Shown in pieces: positions 16,565 through 25,685 of a stretch of DNA of 64,000 bases. The DNA lies in assembly GCF_004136015.1 (NCBI RefSeq), contig NZ_CP024866.1, positions 5,126,066-5,190,065 of the forward strand, read 5' to 3'. Within the stretch, counting starts at the first letter, position 1; every line of letters begins with the position of its first letter. Both the position numbers and the translations under genes were made by a program. Under the pieces are notes generated by a model. That model did not search any database and was not told where the DNA came from. It worked only from the letters and a program-made list of their open reading frames with translations. The stretch is from Pseudomonas sp. ACM7. Lineage in GTDB: Bacteria; Pseudomonadota; Gammaproteobacteria; Pseudomonadales; Pseudomonadaceae.

Positions 16565-18517
16565 ATGAACAGGACCATCATAGTGGCCGCTTGGGCGCTG
16601 GTTGTAGGGTTGGCGCTGATCGGGCTGGGGGTATGGCGCGCGTCGCAGCCGATTATGCTCAACGACGTGGCACTGCCGAAGACCTGGAGCAAAAACACGC
16701 TTGAGCGTGACGGGGTGTCGGTGGCGCTCGAGGTGCGGCCGCTGGCGCAGGACGGCGTGCTGCGCGAGGGCGAGTTCGCCGACGTGCGCTTTCGGGTCAC
16801 CGACAGCGCTTCGGGCCAGCCACTGTCGGGTGTCGCCCCCGGTGCCTGGCTCGATCCGGAAACCGTCGCCGCCGACCAGGCCCAGGGCCGCGCACACAGC
16901 TGCAAATCCCGGGTCGGGGTGTTTCTGAAATCGAGCATCGGCGCGCGACCGTTGCTCGATCTGAACAGCTACTTCCTGCTGGTGATGAACCGCGATGCCA
17001 GCGTGTCGGTGGTCGACCCGTCGGTGTCGGTGGGCGGCATCACCAGCACGATGGCGCGGATCGACATCAAGCAACCGCCGATGGATTGGGTCACGCCCCG
17101 TGACAACAAGCGGGTGTTCGTCTCAATGCCGACCGCCGATGAGATTGCGGTGATCGACAGCGAGCAATTCAAGTTGATCGACTCGGTGGCTGCCGGCAGC
17201 AACCCGGTACGACTGGCATTGCAACCGGATGAGCGTCTGCTGTGGGTCGGCAACAACGCGAAATCGCCCGAGGCGTCCGGGGTGACAGTGATCGACACGC
17301 GCAGCCTCAAGACGCTCAAACACCTGGCCACCGGTGCCGGGCATCACGAAATCGCTTTCAGCAAGGACAGTCGTTTTGCTTTCGTCACCAACCGCGATGA
17401 CGGGACGGTGAGCCTCATCGACATCGCCAGCCTGACCATCAGCAAGCAACTCAAGACCGGCTCGCACCCGTTGTCCGTGGCGTACTCGCCGCTGTCCCAG
17501 GCGGTGTATGTCGCCGATGGCAAGGACGGCACGGTGACCGTGGTCGACACGACCAGCCTCGCAGTCCGGCGGGTGATCAAGATGAAACAGGGCCTGGGCC
17601 CGATGGGTTTTAGCGCTGACGGTCGCTTCGGCATCGTGCTCAACACCCTGGAGAATCAGGCCTCGGTTATCGATGCGGCCACCGACTCGTTGATCCATGA
17701 ACTGGACGTGTCCGCCGAGCCCTATCAAGTGGTGTTCACCAAGGCCTACGCCTACATTCGCGGACTGGCCTCGGCCAAGGTCACGATGATCAATCTGTCG
17801 TCCTTGGGTGAAGGCCGCACGCCGATCAGCCAGGGCTTCGAAGCGGGGCCTCAGGCGCCACGGCTGGCCGGTGACCTGCCGCTGGCATCGAGCCTGGCGG
17901 TGTCGCGGGACGATAACGCGGTGTTTGTGGTCAACCCGGTGGACAACACCACCTACTTCTACGCCGAAGGCATGAGCGCGCCGATGTCCGGCTACCCCAA
18001 TCGTGGGCAAGTGGCGCGGGCGGCGATGGTCATCGACCGCAGCCTGCGCGAAGTCGAGCCGGGGCTGTACAGCGCCCGGATCAAACTGCCCGCCGCCGGA
18101 CGTTTCGACGTGGCCTTCCTGCTGAACCAGCCGAACATCATCCATTGCTTCACGGCTTTGGTTGAGCCGGATAAAACCCTCACCCGTCACCCGGGTGTGC
18201 CGAAGGTGGAATTCATGCTCGGCACGTCCACGGCCGCGCTAGGTAGTCTTTACGTGGTGCGTTTTCGCATCGTTCAGGGCAAGCAGAAGGCACAGCGCAG
18301 CGGGGTCAAGGACGTTCAGGTGCGCTACTTCCGGGCCCCGACGTCCCGGGTCCAGCAAGTCGCCGCGCTGGAAGTGGGCGACGGCGTTTATGAAGCCCCG
18401 GTGACCCTCGACCAGAACGGCGCCTGGTACCTGCACGTACGCGCGGCCTCGCTGGGCGCGAGTTTCGATGACAAGACTTTTGCCAGCGTTCGGGTCCTGC
18501 CCGGCGATGCCCACTAA
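16565..18517 (+). CDS. membrane-anchored YVTN-type beta-propeller protein
   Basis: 650 aa. An N-terminal membrane helix (about 5-27) is followed by a 120-residue domain containing a lone Cys (RAHSCKSRVG). Then comes a propeller of YVTN repeats (about 180-470), visible as AVIDSEQFKLIDSVAAGSNP, TVIDTRSLKTLKHLATGAGH, SLIDIASLTISKQLKTGSHP and TVVDTTSLAVRRVIKMKQG. A C-terminal beta domain follows. No CxxCH haem motif is present, so it is not a cytochrome despite resemblance to cytochrome d1 propellers. GGGGAG precedes the ATG. It is second in the mnxG transcript; a scaffold or electron-transfer helper for MnxG is only a guess. Confidence 0.8.
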   Translation: MNRTIIVAAWALVVGLALIGLGVWRASQPIMLNDVALPKTWSKNTLERDGVSVALEVRPLAQDGVLREGEFADVRFRVTDSASGQPLSGVAPGAWLDPETVAADQAQGRAHSCKSRVGVFLKSSIGARPLLDLNSYFLLVMNRDASVSVVDPSVSVGGITSTMARIDIKQPPMDWVTPRDNKRVFVSMPTADEIAVIDSEQFKLIDSVAAGSNPVRLALQPDERLLWVGNNAKSPEASGVTVIDTRSLKTLKHLATGAGHHEIAFSKDSRFAFVTNRDDGTVSLIDIASLTISKQLKTGSHPLSVAYSPLSQAVYVADGKDGTVTVVDTTSLAVRRVIKMKQGLGPMGFSADGRFGIVLNTLENQASVIDAATDSLIHELDVSAEPYQVVFTKAYAYIRGLASAKVTMINLSSLGEGRTPISQGFEAGPQAPRLAGDLPLASSLAVSRDDNAVFVVNPVDNTTYFYAEGMSAPMSGYPNRGQVARAAMVIDRSLREVEPGLYSARIKLPAAGRFDVAFLLNQPNIIHCFTALVEPDKTLTRHPGVPKVEFMLGTSTAALGSLYVVRFRIVQGKQKAQRSGVKDVQVRYFRAPTSRVQQVAALEVGDGVYEAPVTLDQNGAWYLHVRAASLGASFDDKTFASVRVLPGDAH

Positions 18518-18529
18518 AGGAGTTTCGAC

Positions 18530-19186
18530 ATGAACCGATTCGCACACCGTGGACTGCTGACGTTCTGTCTGCTGGCCGCCGGTATCGGCCAGGCCCTGGC
18601 CCACTCGGCGGATGAACACGCCGGTCACGAAATGCCGGCCAAAAGCGCCCGTTCGGAAAGCGCCCAGGTCAAGTTCGCCGACGTGGCGCTGGTGGACCAG
18701 AACGGCAAAGCGGTGCGCCTGGAAAAAGACCTGGTGACCAACAAGATTGTGGTCATGAGCTTCATCTACACCAGTTGCACCACGGTTTGCCCGGTGGTGT
18801 CGTCGATCATGGGCAAGGTGCAAAAACAGCTGGGTGCCCGGGTCGGCGGCGAGGTGCAAATGGTGTCGATCAGCATCGACCCGCAGCGCGATGACGCCAA
18901 ACGCCTGAGCGACTACGCCCGCCACTTCCAGCACGGCCCGGGCTGGAGCTGGCTGACCGGCAGCTCGCAGTCGATCAACGAAACCCTTAAGGGACTGGGC
19001 ACCTTCAGCGGGGACTTCAAAAACCATCAGCCACTGATTCTGGTGGGTGACGGCAACAGCCGCCACTGGACCCGCTATTACGGCTTCACCGACCCGACGG
19101 TGTTGGCCCGTAAAGTGGAGAAACTCAGCGGTCAGCGCAACGTCCACGCCAAGCACACGGCCATCGCGATGGAGCAGCAGCCATGA
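18530..19186 (+). CDS. SCO1/SenC copper chaperone (first copy)
   Basis: 218 aa. A signal peptide ends near ALA-HS, followed by a His-rich stretch (HSADEHAGHEM). The thioredoxin-like SCO domain has the copper motif TSCTTVCPV (Cys83, Cys87), ISIDPQRDD, and a later His in NHQPLILVGD. SCO proteins deliver copper in the periplasm. Placed directly after the giant multicopper oxidase, it probably loads MnxG. AAGGAG precedes the start, 12 bases after the previous stop. Confidence 0.92.
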   Translation: MNRFAHRGLLTFCLLAAGIGQALAHSADEHAGHEMPAKSARSESAQVKFADVALVDQNGKAVRLEKDLVTNKIVVMSFIYTSCTTVCPVVSSIMGKVQKQLGARVGGEVQMVSISIDPQRDDAKRLSDYARHFQHGPGWSWLTGSSQSINETLKGLGTFSGDFKNHQPLILVGDGNSRHWTRYYGFTDPTVLARKVEKLSGQRNVHAKHTAIAMEQQP

Positions 19187-19821
19187 GAGCCCTCGACTGG
19201 ATCTCCCTGACGGTTTGCTTTTGCCTGTTCAGTTCGCTGGCGTTCGCCCACGAAGGGCACGAAGAGCCGGCACCGGCGGTGGCCGTCGTTGCCGCACCGC
19301 CCGGCTTGGTTACGGGCACTGGCACGCGCGATGCGAAAACCTGGTTCACCGACACGCCGTTGCAGGACCAGAACGGCGAGATCCTGCGGTTCTACAGCGA
19401 CGCGCTGCAGAACCGCGTGGTGCTGTTGAACGTGATTTTCACCCGCTGCAACGATGCCTGCCCGTTGATCACCCGCAAGCTCAAGGAAGTGCGTGAGTTG
19501 CTGGGCGACAAGGCCGACGGCATCACCTTTATTTCCCTTACCAGTGATCCGCTGCGGGACACCCCGGCGGTACTCAAGGCTTACACCTTGAAGCAGGGCG
19601 TCGATGGCCCCCACTGGCTTTTTCTTACCGGCGACAAGGCGCAGATGGACCTTGTATTGGGGCGCATCGGCCAGATCGTGCCGACCCCCGAGCAGCATTC
19701 AACACAACTGATCGTGGGTGACGTGGCCAACAAACGCTGGAGCAAAATCCGTCCCGATGCCCCGGCCGCCGCCATTGCCCAGCGCTTGCAGTTGCTGACA
19801 ATGCCCGTGGCCGGTCGTTGA
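19183..19821 (+). CDS. SCO1/SenC copper chaperone (second copy)
   Basis: 212 aa, overlapping the first SCO gene by 4 bases (ATGA). A signal peptide precedes HEGHEEPAPA. The copper motif is FTRCNDACPLI, with LTSDPLRDTP and the later His in EQHSTQLIVGD. It differs enough from the first copy to suggest separate roles, such as one copper carrier and one thiol reductant. Confidence 0.92.
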   Translation: MRALDWISLTVCFCLFSSLAFAHEGHEEPAPAVAVVAAPPGLVTGTGTRDAKTWFTDTPLQDQNGEILRFYSDALQNRVVLLNVIFTRCNDACPLITRKLKEVRELLGDKADGITFISLTSDPLRDTPAVLKAYTLKQGVDGPHWLFLTGDKAQMDLVLGRIGQIVPTPEQHSTQLIVGDVANKRWSKIRPDAPAAAIAQRLQLLTMPVAGR

Positions 19822-19830
19822 GCCCGCGCC

Positions 19831-21381
19831 ATGAGAACTTCACTCGCTCTCGGCCTGCTACTGCTTGGCGGCCTGCATTTCGCCGCTGATGCGTTGCCGC
19901 TGAGCCCTAACGAAAGCGCCGGCAAACGGCTGTATCGCGAGGGTGTGTCCGCGAGTGGCGAGCCGATCATGGCGCGGGTCGGGGCGGCGGACATACTGTT
20001 GCCCGCCACCAGCCTGCCGTGCGCCAACTGCCACGGCGCCGATGGCCTCGGGCGGCCCGAAGGCGGGGTGCGACCGCCGGATCTCAGCTGGTCGCGGCTC
20101 ACCAGCACTTACGGCCAGCAGCAAATCAATGGCCGTAATTACCCGGCGTATACCGAAGGCACGTTGGCGCGGGCCATCCAGGAAGGGCGTGATCCGGGCA
20201 ACAATCGGCTCGACCCGGCGATGCCGCGCTTCGTCCTGTCGATGAATGATCAGCGCAACCTCACGGCCTACCTCAAACGCGTGGCCGAGGACCGCGACCC
20301 CGGCCTGACCCCCGACAGTCTGCACCTGGGCACCTTGTTGCCAAGCCAGGGGCCGTTGAGCGAGGAGGGCGCCACGGTGGCGGCGGTGCTCCGGGGCAGC
20401 GTGGCGCGAATCAACGAAGCGGGCGGGATTCATGGCCGGCAGTTGCGCCTGACCATCGTCGATCCGGGCCCGGACAGCGCCAGTGCCGAGCAGGCGCTGG
20501 ATCAATTGATCGAGCAGGAACAGGTGTTCGCCCTGATCGCGCCGCTGGCGCCGGCACTGGACTCGGACCTGGCCGCGCGCCTGGAACGGGCCGGCATTCC
20601 GCTGATCGGACCGCTGTCATTGCTGGGCACGGCGCAGGCCAGTCGGCAGATTTTCGAACCGCTGCCGGGGTTGCGCGAGCAACTGATCGCCCTGGCCGAT
20701 TACGCCACCGTTAATTTACGGGTGATCCAGGGGCCGACGCTGATCACTTACCCGGACGAGCCCAGTCAACGGTTGGCGGCGCAGAGCCTCGGCCAGTACT
20801 TGCAGGATCACGACTGGCAAAAGGTCAGTCTGAAAGCCTACGACTCGGCGCAAGACGAACTGCCACTGGGCTCGCGTTCGGTGTTTTACCTGGGCAGCGG
20901 CGGCGGTTTCAGTCGCCTCGCCGAGCGCTTGCAGGCGGCGGGGCAGGTGCCTTATCTGTTCGCTGCGTCGAACCAGGTGGCGGGTGATCTGTTGCAGGTG
21001 CCCAGTGATTTTTCCCGGCGGGTGTTTCTGGCTTATCCGTTCGTGCCCAGTGACTGGACGCTGGCCGGACGCCTGGCCCTGACCCAACTGCGCGAACGCC
21101 AGGGGCTCGGCGGTCAGCACGCGATGCTGCAAGTCGGCGCGTTCAGTTCGATGTTGCTGTTCAGCGAAGGCATGAAACAGGCCGGGCGCGACGCCAGCCG
21201 CGAGAAACTCATCAGTGCGCTGGAAGGCCTGCATGACTTCGATACCGGGCTGACCCCGCTGATCAGCTTCGGTCCCGGTCGCCGGCTCGGTTTGCGTGGC
21301 GCGCATATCGTCACCGTGGACTTGCCCGGCCAGCGCTTTTATCTGGTCGCGCCCTATAAACCCATTGCCGCTACACCCTGA
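19831..21381 (+). CDS. cytochrome c / periplasmic ligand-binding protein fusion
   Basis: 516 aa. After a signal peptide, an N-terminal c-type cytochrome domain carries CANCHG (Cys64, Cys67, His68) and a candidate Met axial ligand in PAMPRFVLSMND. From about residue 165 the protein switches to a Leu/Ile/Val-type solute-binding fold: LGTLLPSQGPLSEEGATVAA, GSVARINEAGGIHGRQLRL and YPFVPSDWTLAGRLA. The join is in one frame without disturbance. Such a fusion could link ligand sensing to electron transfer. It is fifth in the mnxG operon, so an electron acceptor role for the oxidase is possible (inference). Confidence 0.85.
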   Translation: MRTSLALGLLLLGGLHFAADALPLSPNESAGKRLYREGVSASGEPIMARVGAADILLPATSLPCANCHGADGLGRPEGGVRPPDLSWSRLTSTYGQQQINGRNYPAYTEGTLARAIQEGRDPGNNRLDPAMPRFVLSMNDQRNLTAYLKRVAEDRDPGLTPDSLHLGTLLPSQGPLSEEGATVAAVLRGSVARINEAGGIHGRQLRLTIVDPGPDSASAEQALDQLIEQEQVFALIAPLAPALDSDLAARLERAGIPLIGPLSLLGTAQASRQIFEPLPGLREQLIALADYATVNLRVIQGPTLITYPDEPSQRLAAQSLGQYLQDHDWQKVSLKAYDSAQDELPLGSRSVFYLGSGGGFSRLAERLQAAGQVPYLFAASNQVAGDLLQVPSDFSRRVFLAYPFVPSDWTLAGRLALTQLRERQGLGGQHAMLQVGAFSSMLLFSEGMKQAGRDASREKLISALEGLHDFDTGLTPLISFGPGRRLGLRGAHIVTVDLPGQRFYLVAPYKPIAATP

Positions 21382-21396
21382 CTGGAGGTCTCGATC

Positions 21397-22350
21397 ATGC
21401 CGCTCAAGACTCTGTTGCTCCTGCTCACGCTGTGGGTTCCCGTGGCGTTCTGCAGCAATGGCCCGGCCGCCGCGCGGGTCAATGGCGAGGTAATTTCCGC
21501 GTTTCGCCTGGAGCGTTATTTCGCCGAATACCTGGAGGATCAGGGCCGGGCGGTGGGCAGCATCCGCAACCCAAAGGCCTACAAGCAATTACGTCAGGCG
21601 GCACTGACAGCCTTGATTGACAAAGAATTGCTGTGGCAAGAAGCCGTCAAGCGCGGAGTGGTGGTCAGTGCCGCTGTGGTGCAACGCCAGGTCGATCAGA
21701 CCCGGCAGGCCATGGGCGGTGCCGACTTGTTCGCCCGGCGCCTGGAAGAGGCCGGTTTCGACGAAGTCGGTTACACCGAGTACACCCGCCGTGAGCTCGC
21801 GGCCCAGCAAGTGTTTGCCGACCTCACCCAGGTCGCCGGGCCTGACGAAAAACAGGTCCGTGCGTTCTATGAAGAGCATCGCGTCGAGATGAGCCGGCCG
21901 GAGCAAATCCAGGCACGGCACATCCTGATCAAAGTGCCTCAAGGCGCGGATGCCGCCGCAGTTGAAGCTGCCCGGCTACGCTTAGAGGAGATGCGGGTGA
22001 AAATCAGTGCGGGTGAGGATTTTGCCAGCGTGGCCCGGGCCGGTTCCGAAGATGCTTCTGCGAGCGAGGGCGGTGATCTGGGCTATTTCCCTCGTGGACG
22101 GATGATGCCTGAATTCGAAGCAGCGGCTTTTGCCCTGGCACCGGGGGCTGTCAGTACACCGGTGCGTACACCGCTGGGCTGGCATTTGATCTACTTGCAG
22201 AACCACTTGGAGGCGACCGATGTCTCAGAGGTGCAAGGGCTTGAAATGGTCCGGGCTTACCTTGCCCGACAGCAACAGGCTCATGCTCGTCTACAGGTTC
22301 TGGCGCAGCTGCGATCGAGCAATCGAATTGAACGGATTGACGATGATTGA
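21397..22350 (+). CDS. periplasmic parvulin-type peptidyl-prolyl isomerase
   Basis: 317 aa. A signal peptide is followed by a SurA/PrsA-like N-terminal chaperone region (VNGEVISAFRLERYFAEYL, ALTALIDKELLWQEAVKRG) and a parvulin domain about 165-270: IQARHILIKVP, FASVARAGSEDASASEGGDL, GYFPRGRMMPEFEAAAFAL and TPLGWHLIYLQ. It would help fold exported proteins, here presumably MnxG or its partners. It is last in the mnxG operon. Confidence 0.9.
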   Translation: MPLKTLLLLLTLWVPVAFCSNGPAAARVNGEVISAFRLERYFAEYLEDQGRAVGSIRNPKAYKQLRQAALTALIDKELLWQEAVKRGVVVSAAVVQRQVDQTRQAMGGADLFARRLEEAGFDEVGYTEYTRRELAAQQVFADLTQVAGPDEKQVRAFYEEHRVEMSRPEQIQARHILIKVPQGADAAAVEAARLRLEEMRVKISAGEDFASVARAGSEDASASEGGDLGYFPRGRMMPEFEAAAFALAPGAVSTPVRTPLGWHLIYLQNHLEATDVSEVQGLEMVRAYLARQQQAHARLQVLAQLRSSNRIERIDDD

Positions 22351-22353
22351 AGG

Positions 22354-22419
22354 TTCCCCCCCCCAATAATGGGGAAAAGCTTCAAGACACCTCCGAGCGC
22401 TTCCCCCGCCTTTGGGGGA
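22354..22419. promoter_or_regulatory. two TTCCCC...GGGGA inverted repeats
   Basis: TTCCCC-N11-GGGGAA at 22354-22376 and TTCCCCCGCCTTTGGGGGA at 22401-22419. They lie 75-140 bases upstream of the sigma54 promoter at 22493, as expected for activator sites. As hairpins they might also end the mnxG transcript. Confidence 0.6.
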
Positions 22420-22492
22420 CAGGGTTCCTGGACGAAATGGTTTTTTCATGAAAATCAACGACGTGCAACGGTAAAAAAACCGGCGCTCAGCC

Positions 22493-22507
22493 TGGCATGA
22501 AGTGTGC
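22493..22507 (+). promoter_or_regulatory. sigma54 promoter of the receiver/T2SS/csgEFG operon
   Basis: TGGCATGAAGTGTGC has GG and GC at the correct spacing. Transcription would start near 22519, 57 bases before the TTG start of the receiver gene. Confidence 0.75.
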
Positions 22508-22575
22508 GTTAGCCTCAGTGAAGGCGCGTACTCCCAGGGCTGGAACATCGGACCTGCGGTTTCAAGGAGTCGACC

Positions 22576-23109
22576 TTGTTAAACAAAGTACTGGTTGTCG
22601 AAGACGAACAGCTCCTTGCCGAAAACCTCAAGGATTACCTTCAGGCGCAAGAGCTCGACGTCCGGATTGCACATGACGGTGTGACAGGTATCGGTGAAGC
22701 CGAACAGTTTGCACCCGATGTGATGGTGTTCGATTACCGCTTGCCCGACATGGAAGGCTTTGAGGTGCTCGATGCTGTCCGCCAGAACAGGAAGTGTCAT
22801 TTTGTGCTGATTACCGGGCACCCAACCGCTGAAGTCTGTGAGCGGGCCCGGCAACTGGGAGTCAGCCATATCCTGTTCAAACCGTTTCCATTGGCGGAGT
22901 TGGCCCGAGCAGTCTGCGACCTTCTGGGGATGGAGCGCGAACCCAAAGCAGGCATGAGTAATTCGCAAGGTTTTGTCGAACGACGCCAGAGCAGGACCGA
23001 GAGTTTCCCGCTGCAGTTGTACGACGGCAGTTGGGTGCTGGCAGATCGTCGACGAAGTCTATCGACCTCCAAGGCACCAGGCGACGAACAATTGCTCACC
23101 GGGGAGTAG
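22576..23109 (+). CDS. single-domain response regulator
   Basis: 177 aa. A receiver domain occupies residues 1-120: LVVEDEQLLAENL, the phospho-Asp in VMVFDYRLPDMEGF, the switch Thr in VLITGHP and the Lys in ILFKPFP. The remaining about 55 residues match no output domain. It starts with TTG at 22576; AAGGAGT is 6-7 bases upstream and no ATG fits. Its N-terminus resembles that of MnxR ([13 protein letters not shown]). Leading a probable MnxR-controlled operon, it could be a phosphate sink for MnxS1/MnxS2 or steer the secretion ATPase. Confidence 0.85.
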   Translation: MLNKVLVVEDEQLLAENLKDYLQAQELDVRIAHDGVTGIGEAEQFAPDVMVFDYRLPDMEGFEVLDAVRQNRKCHFVLITGHPTAEVCERARQLGVSHILFKPFPLAELARAVCDLLGMEREPKAGMSNSQGFVERRQSRTESFPLQLYDGSWVLADRRRSLSTSKAPGDEQLLTGE

Positions 23110-23193
23110 TGGCGCGACAAGACGTTCCGGCATCCGCCGCAATGGCCTGCCGCGTCGACAGGGCTCAAAGCCCCCGGCGTTGGAGAGCATGCC

Positions 23194-24900
23194 ATGGACC
23201 GTCTATTCCTTGCCGTCGAACCGGTGCTGTTGGACTGTGTACCGTCTCGCTTTTCCAGTGAGCAACTGGCCCAGGCACGCTCCCTGGCCGCCAGTTCCGG
23301 CGAACGGGTACTGGAAGCCCTCGGGGTGTTGTGCGAACTGGCCCCCATGCCCTTCATCCAGTGCCTCGGCGCGACCCTGCATTATCCGGTGCTCGACACC
23401 GACAGCCTGTTCAAAGCCACTCCGGTGTTCGACCGGGTCACCCTGGCCCAATGCCTCAAACGCGAATTCATCCTGCTGCGTCACGACGATGCGGTCATCG
23501 GTGTGTTTGCCGACCCCTTCGATACCTCACGCCTGGCCTGGATCGACGACTGCCTGCACGGTGCGCCGCTGTACCTGGTGCATGCCGACGACCTGAAAGC
23601 CTACCTGGCACGCCACGAAGAGAGCTTCCACGCCGTGGAGTCGCTCAACGCCCAGGCCGACGCCAATGTCGAAATCGATACCCTGCAAAGCCTGTCCCTG
23701 ACCAGCATCAGCGAGGACGCCAGCGTCGTCGTCAAACTGGTCAACTCGACCCTCTACGACGCGCTGAAAATGCACGCCAGCGATATCCATCTGGGCACCA
23801 CCGGCAGCGGCCTGGTGATCAAGTACCGGATCGATGGCGTGCTGAACAACATCAGCAAAATCCAGGGCAGCGAATTCGCCGAGCAAGTGATTTCCCGGGT
23901 CAAGGTCATGGCCGAACTGGACATCGGTGAAAAACGCGTGCCCCAGGACGGTCGCTTCAAGATCGGCATCAGCGGCCGGCAGATCGACTTTCGGGTGTCG
24001 ATCATGCCGAGCATCTTCGGCGAAGACGCGGTGCTGCGGGTCCTCGACAAACAGGACCTGGCCGACAAGGTCTGCGGCGTGCAGTTGCAAGCCCTGGGCT
24101 TCGAAGAAGAAACCCTGCGCCATCTGCGTCGGCTGGCGGCCGAACCTTACGGCATGGTGCTGGTGACCGGCCCCACCGGTAGCGGCAAAACCACCACGCT
24201 GTACGCGATGATCAGCGAGATCAACCACGGCGTGGAAAAGATCATCACCATTGAAGACCCGGTGGAATACCAACTGCCGGGCGTGCTGCAAATCCCGGTC
24301 AACGAAAAGAAAGGCCTGACCTTCGCCCGTGGTTTGCGCTCGATCCTGCGCCATGACCCGGACAAGATCATGGTCGGTGAAATCCGCGACCCCGACACCG
24401 CGCAGATCGCCGTGCAATCGGCGCTCACCGGGCACCTGGTGTTCACCACCATTCACGCCAACAACGTGTTCGACGTGATCGGCCGTTTCACCCAGATGGA
24501 AATCGACCCTTACAGCCTGGTGTCGGCACTCAATGCGGTGCTGGCCCAGCGTTTGATCCGACTGGTTTGCTCCAGTTGCAGCGCGCCGGCTTACCCAACT
24601 GATGAAGAATTGCGCCTCTCCGGTCTCGATCCGCAACAGGTCGATCACTACCACTTCGTCCACGGCAAGGGCTGCGGCCATTGCCGGGGCACCGGTTACC
24701 GCGGGCGTACGGCGATTGCCGAACTGCTGCACCTCGACGACGAGCTGCGGCAAATGATCGTCGAACGCCAACCCATTTCGAAAATCAAGGCCCTGGCGTG
24801 CAGCCGTGGCTTGCGCCTGTTGCGCGAGTCGGCACTGGAGCTGGTTGCAGAGGGGCGGACCACGCTCGAGGAGATCAATCGTGTCACTTTTATCTCGTGA
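23194..24900 (+). CDS. gspE: T2SS secretion ATPase GspE
   Basis: 568 aa. An N-terminal GspE/PilB domain is followed by the ATPase core with Walker A VTGPTGSGKTTTLY (about residue 325), the Asp box TIEDPVEYQLPG, Walker B IMVGEIRDPDTAQIA and the His box TGHLVFTTIHANN. A four-cysteine zinc site follows (CSSC about 460, CGHC about 493). It powers pseudopilus growth from the cytoplasmic side. GGAGAG lies 8 bases before the ATG. It is the first secretion gene of the operon. Confidence 0.95.
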   Translation: MDRLFLAVEPVLLDCVPSRFSSEQLAQARSLAASSGERVLEALGVLCELAPMPFIQCLGATLHYPVLDTDSLFKATPVFDRVTLAQCLKREFILLRHDDAVIGVFADPFDTSRLAWIDDCLHGAPLYLVHADDLKAYLARHEESFHAVESLNAQADANVEIDTLQSLSLTSISEDASVVVKLVNSTLYDALKMHASDIHLGTTGSGLVIKYRIDGVLNNISKIQGSEFAEQVISRVKVMAELDIGEKRVPQDGRFKIGISGRQIDFRVSIMPSIFGEDAVLRVLDKQDLADKVCGVQLQALGFEEETLRHLRRLAAEPYGMVLVTGPTGSGKTTTLYAMISEINHGVEKIITIEDPVEYQLPGVLQIPVNEKKGLTFARGLRSILRHDPDKIMVGEIRDPDTAQIAVQSALTGHLVFTTIHANNVFDVIGRFTQMEIDPYSLVSALNAVLAQRLIRLVCSSCSAPAYPTDEELRLSGLDPQQVDHYHFVHGKGCGHCRGTGYRGRTAIAELLHLDDELRQMIVERQPISKIKALACSRGLRLLRESALELVAEGRTTLEEINRVTFIS

Positions 24901-25684
24901 TCGTTTTGTCGCCGTGCTCGGCGCCAGTGGTGTCGGTCTGGGTCAGCGCCGTGGCAGTGAAACCCTGTGGCTGGGCAGCGTCGGCTTTATCGACGAAGGT
25001 TTCCATGCCTGGGCCGTGGCGCTGGAAACCCTCGACCGTCTGCTGGGCGAACACACCCGTCCCGGTGCCGAATTGAGTGTGGTGATCTCCGGGCACTTCA
25101 GCCGCTTCTGTCTGGTGCCGTGGAGCGAACAGATCAGCAGCCCTGCCGAATTGCTCGGGTTTGCCCAATTGTGTTTCGAAGACCTTTACGGCGTACCGCC
25201 GCAACCCTGGAGCATGGTGTTGTCCGCTGAGCCGGCGGGTTATGACCGGGTCGCCACCGCGCTGCCGCAGGACTTGCTGACGCATCTGCGCACGCTGGTC
25301 ACGGGTCGTGGCCTGCGCCTGCGTTCGGTGCAGCCGTACCTGATGGCGGCGTTCAATCATTTCGATAAAAGCTTCGACGCCGGCGACTTCCTGTTCGTGG
25401 TCGCCGAGCCGGTGCGCAGTGTGTTGCTGCTGGCCCGGGAAGGGCGCTGGGCATCGGTGCGTTCGGTCGGCAGCAGCGACAGCGACGTCGCGTTGACCGC
25501 GTTGATCGGTCGTGAAAGCCAATTGCAGGCGTCCACCAGCGAGCGACCGCTGAATGTTTACCTGCACGCGCCGGCACGCATTGACTCGCACCCTGACGTA
25601 CCCGGTGTGCACCTGCGCACACTCAAAGAAGGCCGGGCATCCGTACGCGATTGTTTGTACGTCATGTCCCGGGCGGTGGCCTGA
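24881..25684 (+). CDS. PilM/GspL-like assembly-platform protein
   Basis: 267 aa from GTG 24881, which has GAGGAGA 7 bases upstream and overlaps the gspE stop by 20 bases. I do not recognise a clear family signature. The N-terminal half reads as an actin-like fold (FVAVLGASGVGLGQRRGSET, ELSVVISGHFSRFCLVPWSE), and it is followed by PilN-, PilO- and PilP/GspC-like genes. That order fits the PilM position, corresponding to cytoplasmic GspL. The role is assigned by synteny. No membrane segment is obvious. Confidence 0.6.
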   Translation: MSLLSRDRFVAVLGASGVGLGQRRGSETLWLGSVGFIDEGFHAWAVALETLDRLLGEHTRPGAELSVVISGHFSRFCLVPWSEQISSPAELLGFAQLCFEDLYGVPPQPWSMVLSAEPAGYDRVATALPQDLLTHLRTLVTGRGLRLRSVQPYLMAAFNHFDKSFDAGDFLFVVAEPVRSVLLLAREGRWASVRSVGSSDSDVALTALIGRESQLQASTSERPLNVYLHAPARIDSHPDVPGVHLRTLKEGRASVRDCLYVMSRAVA

Positions 25685-25685
25685 C

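Noticed and set aside
16565..18517. Cytochrome d1-type haem protein
   Set aside because: The propeller resembles d1 proteins, but there is no CxxCH and no supporting haem genes.
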